DNA of 64,000 nucleotides from Euryodendron excelsum (GCA_033060915.1 CM065397.1:35057501-35121500); one strand, 5' to 3'. Shown: positions 47,701-60,057, counted from the first letter of the stretch. A program made the numbers and translations. Notes: generated from the letters alone by a model not told the origin.

Positions 47701-48190
47701 GGGAATGTTTATTGAGTTGTGAGTGTTTAGTGTCGTAGGGTCCTTCTCAAGTTAAACAAGGGTGTATGGCGAGACCCTTTGTTCGGAATCCTAGGATCGA
47801 TGTTGTTTCGGGGTGCGTTGGGATCGTTAGGGGCGAAATGATCATTTTGACCGAGTTTGGTTAAAAACAGTCAGAAAGGATCAGAGTGTCATGTTAAGTG
47901 TGTTGGGTTGTTCCAGGATGGTTTCAAAAGAGTCTTTTACCGTTCGGTGGGGTTTGTGCAACGCTAGGGCGCCTAGGGGCAAAATGGTTATTTTGACAAG
48001 AGTTAGCCGGAACAAGACCAAAATGGGACCGGATGGCGTGTGGAATATGCTTAACAATTTGGTAACGTTTTGGAAGGATGGACTTATCGTTTTGAGGGAT
48101 TTTAAACTTTCTTAAAACGTGCCTAAAGGCCCAAAAGGGCAGGTTTGGTCATTTTTCACCTAGTCGGGCTAGCAGGTGCCGGTGTTGACC

Positions 48191-48421
48191 TAGATGTTGG
48201 TTTCCGAGACCACCTGGTCTCGGAAAATTACCTGTGTGGTGTTGGTCCCTGAGAACGCATGGTCTTAGAGAGCTACCTGTAGGGTGGTGTTGGTCTCTGA
48301 GAACGCCTGGTCTTAGAGAGCTACTTGTAAGGTGGTGTTGGTTCTTGAGAACGCCTGGTCCCAAAAAGCTACCTGTGAGGGTGGTGTTGGTCCTTGAGAA
48401 CGCCTAGTCTCAGAGAACTAC
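48191..48421 (-). repeat. 48-bp minisatellite of L10
   Basis: Units of TGTTGGTCTCTGAGAACGCC plus TGGTCTTAGAGAGCTACCTG repeat about five times at 47-49-bp spacing. They lie about 320 bp from the LTR start, where other LTRs carry the 29/81-bp repeats. Confidence 0.8.
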
Positions 48422-50029
48422 CAAATGACGGACATTCTACATTGACGGCCTAACAAGCCCCTAGAAGTGAACCGACTGGAACTTGATGAGGTCTTGGTCC
48501 CCAAGATTGTCTGATCTTGGGAAGCTACCTAGATGGTATTGGTTTTCGAGAGTGCCTGGTCTGGAAAGCTGCCTGGAAGGATGGTGCTTATGGCTCCAAC
48601 AGGCCCTTGTGGACCCGAGAAGTGACCCGTTGACTAGGTTGGAGATTGAAAGGCTTATCTTGAGCTTGCATGTTGCAATGTTTGAAAACTGAACCTGGTC
48701 GGGCTGGACATCGCCGAGCAGGTAAAAATGGGGTGCTTACATAGATATAATCTAGTCAGTCAATAGCTTCGTAGGCTCGTCCGGCCCAAGTAGAGGCGAG
48801 TTCACCAAAATGCCCTTGAGGCATTATCCAGTCCAATTCCAGTGGGCACGTCTTCTCAAAGATGATAAGTCCCTATTTCCAATCTCAATTCCAAGATTAA
48901 AATCCAATTCTAGTCTGGTTCCAGCTCAAATCCAATTCCAGTCCAATTTCAGTTCAAATCAAATCTGGCACGTCTTTCGAGAAAGTTAGTCCCTCAGACG
49001 GTAAGACAATCCAATTCAGCACATTTTCTAAGAAAAATCTTCATAACGGTAAGTTCTTTCAAACCCCGTTGACCAAGACGAGACCCCAAGTCTCCGAGAT
49101 GGAAGAACAGTCCACCTTTGGCACCTGCTAGCCCGCCAATGAAGAATGTCTGTTTTGGCACGTCTTTCGAGAAAGTTGATTCCTCTGGCGATTAGTCTAC
49201 CTAGCAGCTTCCCGAGATCAGGCAGTCTTTGGAATGATCGTTGTCGCGCTCAGATTTTTCGCACTCGAGGAATACACACACAAGCGGAAAAAACACTATA
49301 CTCTCTTGCTAGAACTCATCCCCCTAGAAGAATGAGTGCGACTAAGTTTGAATTGAAAATAGACTTCAATAAAGGGCTTTTGAAAATACTTCCTCAAGAG
49401 AGGGTTTTTAGGAAAGCAGGTTGTTTGGCAACTTTTAGAAAATAATTAAGCCCTTTTTGAAAATAAACTCTATTTTGGTCTTTGAAAATAGTGATCCTCC
49501 ATTCGGAGGTTGGTTACGTGTAGGGAAGACGTACTAAACCATCACCCTACCCCACCCTTGTGGTACCTACATATCTATTTACCCTAGATTCACCTATTAG
49601 AGTCTTCAACTAACAAATTTTCAATCCTATTTACTTTGGAAAAGAAATATTTAAAAAGAAACTAACATGATGCATGATGTGCAAGTGTAAGAAAAGAGAG
49701 GTGGAAAATAGATTTGGAAATAGATTAATTTGAAAGAAATTTGAAAAGATAAATTTGAAATTGGAAATAGAGATCTGAAAATAGAAATTTGGAATTGGAA
49801 GTTTGAAATAGATTATGGAGTTGGAAACTTGAAGAAGATTGTAGAATTGGAGATTTGAAAAATGTTGTGGAAATAGAAGTTTGAAAAAGGTTGTGACCAC
49901 ACCCATGAGGGTTGCCTATGTATCTTTTTTGAGGAATCAGGTCAGTCGTAGTTCGGACAAGAGTTCGATAGAAAACAGAAGGTTTTATTTGAAAAATGAT
50001 TTGAAATGGAATTTAGATTTGATTTGAAT

Positions 50030-51560
50030 TTAGAATAGAAGATTGGAACTTGGATTTGGACTTGTTTTGGAAATATTGAGATTTGAGAATCCTAGACTTA
50101 GGAAAGAAAGGATTTAGAAAGTTTTGTTTTAGGAAAGCTCCATTTTAGGAAAGTTTTGAATTAGGAAAAGATCGAATTAGGAAAATGTCATTTTAGGAAA
50201 GTGTCATTTTTGGAAAGTTTCATTTTCGGAAAGTTTCAATTTAGGAAAGATTCAAATTAGGAAAGTTTTGATTTATGAAAATTTTTCAAATTAGGAAAGT
50301 TTTGAAATTGGAAAGTTTTGAATTTGAAACGTTTTGAAACAGAGAAGTTTTGAAAGTAAGAAAAGTTTGAGTTTAGAAAGTTTTAGATTTGGAAAGATTT
50401 GAAGTTTTGAATGTGGAAAGTTGAAACTTGGAAAGGGATGAAATTAGGAAACAGTTGAATTAGGAAAGATCTGGAAGCTGAATGTTTAAGGAAAGATTTG
50501 AAGGTTTTGGGAAACTTGTGGTTTAGGAAGGTATGAGATTAGGGAAGAGTGAATTAGGAAAAGGTTTAGAGTAGGAGGGATTGAGATTCCTATTTCCTAA
50601 AACAATGGATTGGATTTTGGTTCTAAAAAGAGATGTTTTGATTTTGTTTCCAAAAACGGAGGATAGGATCTAGCTTCCTAAATGGGAGATTGGGTTTGGT
50701 TTCCTAAAGGGAAGATTGGATGAATTTGGAAAAATGGAGTTTTGGAAATTCTAGATTTGGAAGACTATAGTTTTGATGTAGAAAATAAGTTTTGGAAGCC
50801 TATGATTTTGATGTAAAAAGGGAGATTTTGAAAACCTAGGTTTTAAGGCAAGTTCGAAAATCATGTTTTTGGAAAAAAAAATTAGGGTTTCTTAATTGCT
50901 AGCTCAAAGGCTTGACTTGGACTCTAAGGAAAGAGTTTTTGGAAAGTGGGTTTTTTGGAAAGACAAATTTTCGGAAGGAAATCCTAGAGAGGAGTTTCTA
51001 GAAAGTGAATTTTGAAAAGAGAGAGTTTTTGGAAAGAAATCTTAGTGAGGAGTTTTTAAAAAGAGAATTTTGGAAAGATTTGTTTATGAAGGAAACGTAA
51101 GGAGCGTCTTTGGAGAGTGAACTTTGAGAAAAGTGTTTTTGGAAAAGAGCTTTTGGAAAAGATGTTTTTGGAAAGAGCTTGTTGGAAAGGAGTTTTTGAA
51201 AAACAAATTTGGAAAGGAGATTGAAGAGAGTTTTCTAAGAAGGAAACCTAGGGAGTATTTTTAGGAAAGGAATTTTGAAGAGGGTGTTTTGGAAAGGAGT
51301 TGAAAAGGAAGCTTTGAAAATAGATTTTTGGAGGGAGTTTTTGAAAAACAATTTTGGAAAGGGATTTGAAGAAGGAGATTGGAGAGTGTTTTTAGAAAGT
51401 ATGTTGAAAGAGAGGTTTTTAGAATGAGAGATTTGAAAAGAGAGTTTTTAGAAAATATACAAAATATCTCACTTTCCTAAAGCGATTCTTAGAGTGAGAG
51501 ATTTGAAAAAAGAGTGTTTGGAAAGTATACAAAATATCTCACTTTCCTAAAGCGATTCTA
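50030..51560 (-). repeat. degenerate GGAAAGTTT-type repeat domain of L11
   Basis: About 1.5 kb of the family's short imperfect repeats. The right part (50930-51440) is dominated by TTTTTGGAAAGAG units. Confidence 0.75.
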
Positions 51561-52424
51561 ACCATAAGAAGGTTAGAACCACTTTAAGATAGTAGTTTTG
51601 AAAATAACAATGTTTTAAAAATATGGACCATATTAGTCACTTTAAATGTAACACTTTCCTAAAGCAACCTTAGCCATGAAAAGGCTAGAATCACCCTAGG
51701 ATTGTGATTTTGAAAACAAGTTTTGAAAAAGAAGATTTTGATGTAATTTTGAAAACGATGTTAACGCAAGCTTTGAAAATGAGTTTGAAAACAAATTTTG
51801 GAGGAATGCCAGATCATGATATGCACAATGCAAATTGGGGTCATGAACATAGAAGGTTAAAGGCTTCACCACATAATCAAGGGGGCCGAACCTACATGGT
51901 CTCCAGTTAGACTAAAAGAAAGCCTCCGATACGGTGACTCTCCAATAGCCTAATCCTACACATGGACCGAGAATTCCCTTATTTCAAGCATGCAAGAAGG
52001 GGGGGAAGAAGATGGGGGATTAAAATACAAGAAAACCCAAGTGGGTTAGGAGAGAGAAGAGAGGGGGGAAGATGCGTAAACGTAAAGAAGAAACCTACCT
52101 TGTGTCTTCTTTATTTTGCTTAGCTTTGCGCACTTTGCTTTACTTATCTTGCTTTGGTCTTCACTTCAATCTTCAATAGTTTTTCTTTAATATTCAAAGC
52201 TTCATATTGTAGCACTTCAAGTCTTCAAAGGAGGCTTTGGAGGCTAGTGTATGAATGTATAAAAGTGTATATGAGTGTATAGGAGACTAGGGTTTGTGTA
52301 TGGAGGCTAGGGTTTTGGAAAACCTAAGCAGACTAGGGTTTAGAGAGGCTACGAGCTCTGTATATAAAAAAGTAGGGTTTTTAGACTGAGTTTGCCGACC
52401 TCTTTCATGCTAGAGGAGGCTTTG

Positions 52425-52432
52425 TATTTATA
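52425..52432 (-). promoter_or_regulatory. TATA box of L11
   Basis: TATTTATA on the plus strand; GGCGCC-type palindromes follow at 52448-52552 in partly decayed form. Confidence 0.65.
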
Positions 52433-53607
52433 GAGAACAGAATCACCTGGCGCCTGTTGCAGTGGCACCAGGTCAAATTTCCTCTTGGTGCCACTACGAG
52501 TGACGCCAGGCCATTTTTTTGCTTAGCGCCACTAGTAGTGGCGCCAGCAACTTAGAAAACTTCATTAAGTTGGCAAGCAACGTATCTTTGGAAGATTTGG
52601 GCGCCTGTACTAGTGACTACCATGCAATTTTTAGCCTGGCATCACTAGGAGTGACTCCGGAAAGCCCAGGAATGACTTAAGGGACGGGGAAGGGTCCGGA
52701 AGGCCAGAAAAGAGCAGGAACCCTTAGAATAGAGTCCCGGAGGTAATGGACTTAAAAAAGGATGACAAGATTTGTTGGAAGGGTTGACCGGGCCATTACA
52801 GGCAAAACGGTCAACTGGATAAGAAAGTTGCTAGGACGGACTCAGAATGTCCTAAAAGAAAACTCGAGTCGGTGTGGTCGGAATAGGCAACCGGCCCACC
52901 AGGGGCAAAACGGTCATCTTGCACCGGGTTTATCGGAACTGATTTGGAATGATCCAGAAAGATAATAGAAGGTTGAGAACACTATAAGAAGTATTCTTGG
53001 GAGGTTATCGGTTTGATACCCAGAGTCGGTGTGGTCCCCGGGGCGTTCAGATGCCTAGTGGCAAAATGGTCATCTTGACCGAAAAGTCTCGAAACTGGCC
53101 TGAAAGTGACTAAAAAGCACCTAATCATGTCGGATTGCTTTTAAGACAATCTTGGAAGGGTGGACTTACCATTCTGACGACTTAGGTGTGTTCTCGAGAA
53201 ACGTGCCAAAAAATAGCCCTAGGGGCAGTTTGATCATTTTTCACTAAAGTGGACTAGCAGGCATTGGTGTTGACTTGGGTTTTGAGTGTTTCCGCCACTC
53301 TGACAGCGGTCTCGTGATACAGGGGTTTGTTGGCAATTCCCTATATCGACCTGCTTGTGAGTATTTTCGCTACTCTAACGGTTGCGATGTTTGCGAATAT
53401 TTTCGCTACTCTTACGGTTCGCGATCATTCCCGAGACTGCCTGATCTTGGGAAGCTGCTAAAGGGACTTAGCGCCTGAGAAGTTAACTTTCTTGAAAGGC
53501 ATGCCAAAATAGACATTTATGCATTGGCAGGCTAGTAGGCGTCAAAGGTGGACCATTCTACCATTTAGGGGACTTGGGGTCTCGTTCCGGTTGACAGGTT
53601 TAAAGGG

Positions 53608-53830
53608 GACTTACCATCTTTGGAAAGATGGGCCTATTGGAATTGGAAAGAGGTCTTATTGTCTTTGGAAAGATGCACCTGGTTAGGAATATGGAAAGGG
53701 GACTTACCGTCTTCGTAAAGACACACCTATTGGAATTAGAAAGGGGACTTACCGTCTTCAGAAAGACGCGCCTGATTTGGAATTGGAAAGGGAACTTACC
53801 ATCTTCAGAAAGATGTGCCTGATTTTGGAA
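53608..53830 (-). repeat. 45-48-bp minisatellite of L11, short form of the 81-bp unit
   Basis: G(A/T)(C/A)TTACC-type starts at 53608, 53653, 53701, 53746 and 53792. Each unit contains a CGTCTTC...GAAAGACG hairpin and a GGAATTGGAAAGG end, matching one part of the 81-bp unit, but lacks the GTCTCGAGGAATAAACTGTCTCGAG segment of about 36 bp. Confidence 0.75.
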
Positions 53831-54829
53831 TGGACCGAACAATGCCCCTAAGGGCATTTTGGTCATTTTGTCTCTATTTGGGCTTGGGAGGCCCGCGAAG
53901 CGATGGATAGACGGGATTAGACTTAGAGAGTTGATTTTGATTAAATACGTCCATATTGACTTGAGTACAAGTCTGGACGGACCGTAGAGGTGCTTACAAT
54001 CTTAAATCGTCAAGTTAGCGAAAACACTCGTAAACATCACAACCATTAGAGTGGCGGAACACTTGTAAACAAGTCGGCATTGGGAATTGTCAACAAACCG
54101 TTGTGTCACAGGACCACTATCAGAGTGACGAAAACACTCAAAACCCGGTCAACACCAGTGCCTGCTAGCCCACTTCGGTAAAAAAATAACTAAACTGCCC
54201 CTAGGGCTATTTTCGGCATGTTCCTCGAGAAAGTATCTAAGTCTTTAGAACGCGAAGTCCACCCTTCCAAGATTGTTCTAAAGACAATCCGGCATGATTA
54301 GGTGCCTTTGTCGCGCCCAGATTTTTCGCACCCGAGGAATACTCACCCAAGCGGGAAAAATGCTGTACTCTCTCATTAGAACTCACCCTCCTAGAAGAAT
54401 GAGTGCGATTAGGTTTGAATTGAAAACAAGTTTGAATAAAGGGCTTTTGAAAAAGGTTCGGAGTCGCCACCTAACTTGATTAAGGTGAGTTAGTTCACCT
54501 AACAACTAAGAATAATCCGAAGACTACACTTAGGGTTTTGGAAAACGATTTTGAAAAACATCTCCTCAAGAGAGGGTTTTAAGGAAAACAGGTTGTTTGG
54601 CAACCTTTTGAAAACATTTAGCCCTTTTTGAAAAATAACTCCGTTTGGTCTTTGAAAACAGTGATCCTAGGTTCGGAGGTTGATTACGTGTAGGGAAGAT
54701 GCACTAAGCTATCACCCTACCCCGCCCTTTCAGTACCTACATGTCAATCTACCCTAGATTCACCTATGAGAGTCTTGAATTAACAAATGGTCGATCCTAC
54801 TCACTTTAGAAAAACAATGTTTGAAAAAT

Positions 54830-56950
54830 ATGATGCATGATATGCAAGTGCAAGATGAGAGAATTGGAACATAGAAATTGATTTGAAAAGAAATTGATTT
54901 GATTTGAAAATAGATTTGAAGAAATAGAATTGAAATTGAAAAGTTTGAAAATTGAAAGCAGAAGTTTGAAAATAGAAATTTTGGAATTTTGAAAATAGAT
55001 TGGAATTTGAGATTTGAAAAGATTTTAGAAACCGCACCCATGAGGGTGGAATTGAAAGTTTGAAAAGTATTGTAACCGCACCTATGGAGGTTGCCTACGT
55101 ATCCCTTTGGGAGAATCAGGTCAGTCGTAGTTCGGACCGGAGTCCGATTGAAAATAGAAGAGTGAATTTGAAGAAGGAGATTGAATTGGAAATTGAATTT
55201 GATTTGAAATTGGAAGAGGAGATTAGAAATTGAAATTGAGAAGATTGGACTTTGATTTGAAAAGATAGATTTGGACTTGTTTTGGAAAAGAAAAGGTTTA
55301 AGAAACCTGAACTTAAGAAAGATGAGATTTAGGAAAGACTTGACTCGATTTGGAAGATTTAGGAGATTAGGAAAGATTGGATTTAGGAAATGTTCAAATT
55401 AGGAGAGTTCCAAATTAAGAAAGTGTCATTTTAGGAAAGTTTCGAATTAGGAAAGTTTCAACTTAGGAAAGCTTTGAATTTGGAATGTTTCAACTTTAGG
55501 AAAGTTTTGAATTAAGAAAGTTTTGAATTTAGGAAAGTTTTGAAAATTTGGAAAGTTTTGAAAATTGGAAAGTTTTGAATTTAGAAATGTTTTGAAAAAG
55601 GGAAGTTTTGAATTTGGAAAGTTCTGAAAATTGGAATGTTTTGAAAATAAGAAAGTTTTGTTTTAGGAAAGATTTGAAAAAGAAAAGTCTTCGGTTTAGG
55701 AAATGTTTGAATTAAGAAAGTTTCAACTTAAGAAAGTCTTAAATTAAGAAAGTTTTGAGTTTCGAAAAGTCTTAGATTTGAAAAGAGTTGAAGTTTAATA
55801 AAGTTTAGAGTTTAGAAAGTTTTTAGGTTTCGAAAGATTTAACTTAAGAAGGTTTCAAATTTAGAAAGTTTAGAATTTGGAAAGATTTGAAATTTAGAAA
55901 GTTTAGGATTTAGAAAGTTTTAGAGTTTGAATTTTAGAAAGTCTTGAAATTAGGAAAGGCTTGAGTTTAGGAAAGGTTTAAAAGCTTGAATTTAGAAAGT
56001 TAAGATTTGGAAAAGGGGTTGAATTAGGAAAGATTTGAAAGTTGAGTTTTAAAATTTAGGAAAGATTTTTATGTTCAAGGTTAGGAAACTTAAGGTTTAG
56101 GAAAGTGAAAAATTAGGAAGGATTTGAATTAGGAAAGAGTTGGGTTTTGAAAGGGATTGGATTTTGTTTTGAAAAGAGAAAGTTTGATTTTATTTCCAAA
56201 AACGAAGGATAGGATCTAGTTTCCTAAACGGGGAGATTTGATTTGGTTTCCTAAAGGGAAGATAGGATTTGGAAAAGGAGATTATAGAAACCCTAGATTT
56301 GAAAAATTGTAGTTTTGACGTAGAAAATAGGTTTTCGAAACATGTATAGTTTTGATGTGAAAACAAGAGGTTTTGGAAACCTAGGTTTGGGGCAAAGTTT
56401 GAAAATCATGTTTTTGGAAAGAAAATTAGGGTTTCCTAATTGTGGGCTCTAAGGCTTGCCTTGAGCTCTAAAGAAAGAGTTTTTGAAAAGTGCGTTTTTA
56501 GAAATGAAGGTTTTCTAGAAGGGAATCCTAGGAAGGAGTTTTTGGAAAGTGAATTTGGAAAGAGAGTTTTTGGAAAGATTTTTGGAAAGAAGGAGTTTTT
56601 AGAAAGTGTGTTTTTGGAAACATAGATTTTAGGAGGAAAAATCCTAGAGGGGAGTTTCTAGAAGGAAGATTTTTAGAAAGAGAGTTTTTTAGAAAGATTT
56701 TTGGAAGGAGATTGTTGGAGAGAGTTTTTTAGGAAAGTAAATTTAGGAAGTGTTTTTAGAAAGCGAATTTTGGGGAGAAAGAGTTTTTGGAAAGGAGTAG
56801 AAAAAGAAAGTTTTGAAAAATAGATTTTGGAAGGGAGTTTTTAGAAAACAATTTTGAAGAGGAGAGTTTTAGGAAAGTATGTTAAAAAAAGAGATTTTTA
56901 GGAAGGGATTTTTGAAGAGAGAGTTTTTTGGAAAGTATGAAAACGTCTCA
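54830..56950 (-). repeat. degenerate GGAAAGTTTTGAATT repeat domain of L12
   Basis: About 2.1 kb of imperfect short repeats, purine-biased on the plus strand. The stretch 55690-56100 closely matches the left edge of L1 (206-620). Confidence 0.8.
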
Positions 56951-57836
56951 CTTTCCTAAAGCGATTCTAGCCATAAGAGGGCTAGAACCACTTTAAGAAA
57001 GTGGTTTTGGAAAACAATAAGATTTGAAGATATAGACCAAAAAGGTCACTTTTAATGTAACACTTTCCTAAAGCAACCCTAGCCATGGAAAGGCTAGAAT
57101 CACCCTAGAATTGTGGTTTTGAAAACAAGTTTTTGAAAAAGAGATTTTGATGCAATTTTGAAAACAAGTTTGAAAACGTTTTCAAAAACAACTTTGAAAA
57201 CGGTTTTTGGAAGATGCAAGACTATGATATGCACAATGCAATTTGGGGGTCGTGAACATACAAGGCTAAGGCTTCACCACATAATCAAGGGGGCCGGACC
57301 CACGTGGTCTTTGGTTAGACTAGAAGAAAGCCCCCGACACGGTGACTCTCCAATAGTCCAATCCTACACATGGACCGGGAATCCCCTTGTTTCAAGCATG
57401 TAAAGAAAGGGGGGGAAAGAGATGGGGGATTAAAATAGAGAAAACCCAAGTGGGTTGGAGAGAGAAGAGAGGGGGGAAGTACGGAAAATTAAAGAGGGAG
57501 CCTACCTTGTATCTTGTTTATTTTGCGCGCCGTGCAGTCTTCGGTCTTCGGTCTTGATCTTCGTCGTTCGTCTTCAAGAGTTATCTTCAAGCTTCGGGTT
57601 GCAGCTCCTCCAGTCTTCAAAAGATGGTTGAAGGCTAGTGTATGAGTATATGGGGGAGTGTGTAAGTGTATAGGAGGCTAGGGTTTGTGTATGATGGCTA
57701 GGGTTTAGTGTAGGGTGGCTAGGGTTTGGAGAACCTAAGGAAACTAGGGTTTTTGGAGGTGCTCGAGCTCTGTATATCGAATTGTGTGATTTCTAGGTAA
57801 AGTTTGCAGACCCTTTTTACATTGAACGAGGCTCTG

Positions 57837-57844
57837 TATTTATA
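57837..57844 (-). promoter_or_regulatory. TATA box of L12
   Basis: TATTTATA on the plus strand, in GGCTCTGTATTTATAGAGG. Confidence 0.7.
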
Positions 57845-57858
57845 GAGGGAAGACAAAC

Positions 57859-57961
57859 CTGGCGCCTGTTGCAGTGGCGCCAGGCCAAATTATACACTGG
57901 CGCCACTAGGAGTGGCGCCAGGCCATTTTTTGGCTTAACGCCACTACTAGTGGCGCCAGCC
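57859..57961 (-). promoter_or_regulatory. GGCGCC palindrome cluster of L12
   Basis: Five GGCGCC sites in about 100 bp, including CTGGCGCCACTAGGAGTGGC and an ACGCCACTACTAGTGGCGCC dyad. It is the least decayed cluster here, consistent with a younger insertion. Confidence 0.5.
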
Positions 57962-58330
57962 ATTTAGGAAACAATTAAGGTCGGCAAGCAACGTATCTTT
58001 GACTAGATTTGGGCGCCTGTACTAGTGACTACCATGTAAATTTTAGCCTGGCTTCACTAGGAGTGACTTCGGAAAGTCCGGAAATGATTTGAAGGAGTCG
58101 GGGATGACCCGGAAGGCCGGAAGGGAGCAGGAACACTTAAAATAGTGTCTTGGAGGTATTTGACTTGAAAAGTGAGGATAAGATGTGTCGAAAAGGTTGA
58201 CCGAGCCTATAGGGGCAAAACGGTCAATCGGACTAAGAAACTACCGGGGCAAACTCGGATTGTCCCGGAAAAAGACTTGGGATCTGGAAACATTATTTAG
58301 AATGTTCCTAGAGGTTGCTGGTTTGATTTC

Positions 58331-58645
58331 CAGAGCCGGCGTGGTCAGAAAAGGAGACCGGCCCACTAGGGGCAAAACGGTCATTTTGTGCCGGGTTTGC
58401 CGGAACTGACTCTGAATGGTCTAGAAAGGTAAAGGAAGGTTGAGAATACTATAAAAAGTATTCTTGGGACATTACCAATTTGATACCCAGAGCCGGTGTG
58501 GTCGAAGAAGGAGACTAGCCCTCTAGGGGCAAAACAGTCATTTTGTACCGGGTTTGCCGAAACTGACTCGGAATGGTCCGGAAAGGTAAAGGAAGGTTGA
58601 GAATACTATAAAAAGTATTCTCAGGAGGTTACCGATTTGATACCC
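58331..58645 (-). repeat. 157-bp tandem units of L12
   Basis: CAGAGCCGG at 58331, 58488 and 58645, exactly 157 bp apart; two units. Confidence 0.85.
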
Positions 58646-58813
58646 AGAGCCGGTGTGGTTCCCGGGGCATTCAGATGCTTAGGGGCAAAATGGTCATCTT
58701 AACCGAAAAGTCTCGAAAAAGGTACTAAGGGTAGTCTGGTCATTTTTCACCGAAGTGAGCTAACAGACACCGGTGTTGACCTGGGTTTTAAGTGTTTCCG
58801 CCACTCTCACGGT

Positions 58814-59500
58814 GTGAGTATTTCCGCTACTCGGACGAGGTTGATGATTTGTGAGTATTTCCGCTACTCGGATGGGGTTGATGATTTGTTAGTATTTCCG
58901 CTACTCGGACAGGGTTGAGTATTTCCGCTACTCGGACGGGGTTGATGATTTGGGAGTATTTCCGCTACTCGGACGAGTTTGAGTATTTTCGCTACTTTAA
59001 CGGGTTTGTGAGTATTTTCGCTACTCTAACGGTTCTGTGAGTACTTCCGCTACTCTAACGGTTCTGTGAGTATTTCCGCTACTCTAACGGTTTTGTGAGT
59101 AGTTTTGCTACTCTGATGGTTCTATGAGTATTTTCGCTACTCTAACGGTCCTGTGAGTATTTCCGCTACTCTAACGGTTCTGTGAATATTTCCGCTACTC
59201 TAACGGTTTTGTGAGTAATTTTGCTACTCGGACCGTCTCGTGGAATAAACTGTCTCGAGAGTGGGACTGGAAGGGGTCTTACCATCTCCGAAGAGACGTG
59301 CCTGGATTGGAGCTGTTTCAAGGAATAAACTGTCCCGAGAGTGGGATTGGAAAGGGGTCTTACCGTCTCCGAAGAGACGTGCCTGGATTGTGAGTGTTTC
59401 CGCCACTCTAACGGTTTTGTGAGTGTTTCCGCCACTCTAACGGTTTTGTGAGTAGTTTTGCTACTCGGACCGTCTCGAGGAATAAACTGTCTCGAGAGAG
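58814..59500 (-). repeat. 29/37-bp and 81-bp composite minisatellite of L12
   Basis: GTGAGTATTTCCGCTACTC units occur with an inserted GGACGGGGTTGATGATTT segment (37-bp spacing at 58814, 58851, 58888) and then without it (about 29-bp spacing) to about 59225. Two 81-bp units follow, then more 29-bp units and a final partial 81-bp unit. Confidence 0.8.
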
Positions 59501-60057
59501 GTATTGGAATTGGGATAAGAAAGGACAATGCCCCTAAGGGCATATTGGTCATTTTGCCTCTATTTGGGCCTAACAGGCCCGTGAAGTAATGGAAAGACGG
59601 AATTTGGACCTAGAGGGTTAGTTTCGATTGGAATATGTCCACAATGGCTTGAAAACAAGTCTGGACGGAGTGTAGATTGCCGAGCGGTCAAAAATGGGGT
59701 GCTTACAGCCTTCTAGTCAGTTTCGGGCCAATTTTGAGACCATCCAGTCAAAATGACCATTTTGCCCTTAGGCATTTGAGTGCCTCGGGAACCACATCGG
59801 CTCTCGGTATTAAACCGGTAACCCTTTGGTGATGCTTTTACTAGTATTCCCTATCGTTTGATGCATTTTTTAATTATTCTGAGTCAATTCCGGCAAGCCT
59901 GATACAAAATTATCGTTTTGGCCCTAGTGGGCCGATTGCTTTTTCTAACCACACCAGTTATGTGTATCAATCCGGTAACCTCTTGGAACATTCTATGTAA
60001 TGTTTCCAAGCCTTGAGTCTTCTTCTGAGATATTCCAAGCCAATTTAGTTTTCTATC

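Larger units (their letters stand above)
44011..48741 (-). mobile_element. Ogre-like solo LTR (L10) inside E3 LTR
   Basis: Plus-strand text starts TGTCGCACCCCAGTTTTTGG and ends AAAAATGGGGTGCTTACA. Flanks are TAGAC (44006-44010) and TAGAT (48742-48746), a TSD with one C/T change. Length is 4,731 bp. It belongs to the E1 subfamily: it shares the CTAAC/AACCT motif run (45400-45640) and the GAGAATCAGGTCAATCATAG block (about 44697). Its upstream region is unusual, with 208-bp and about 48-bp repeats not seen in the other LTRs. Confidence 0.88.
49242..53998 (-). mobile_element. Ogre-like solo LTR (L11) inside E3 LTR
   Basis: Plus-strand text starts TGTCGCGCTCAGATTTTTCG and ends GTAGAGGTGCTTACA. 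Flanks are ATCGT (49237-49241) and ATCTT (53999-54003), one mismatch. Length is 4,757 bp. Near its true 5' end about 20 bp (the AAAAATGGG segment) are missing relative to the other LTRs. Around 51430-51560 an AGAGATTTGAAAA...CCTAAAGCGATTCT segment of about 70 bp is duplicated. Confidence 0.87.
54309..59707 (-). mobile_element. Ogre-like solo LTR (L12) inside E3 LTR
   Basis: Plus-strand text starts TGTCGCGCCCAGATTTTTCG and ends AAAAATGGGGTGCTTACA. Perfect GCCTT duplications at 54304-54308 and 59708-59712. Length is 5,399 bp. It is the same subfamily as L1, L6 and L7. All modules are present, including 157-bp units and an enlarged 29/37-bp minisatellite. Confidence 0.92.
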
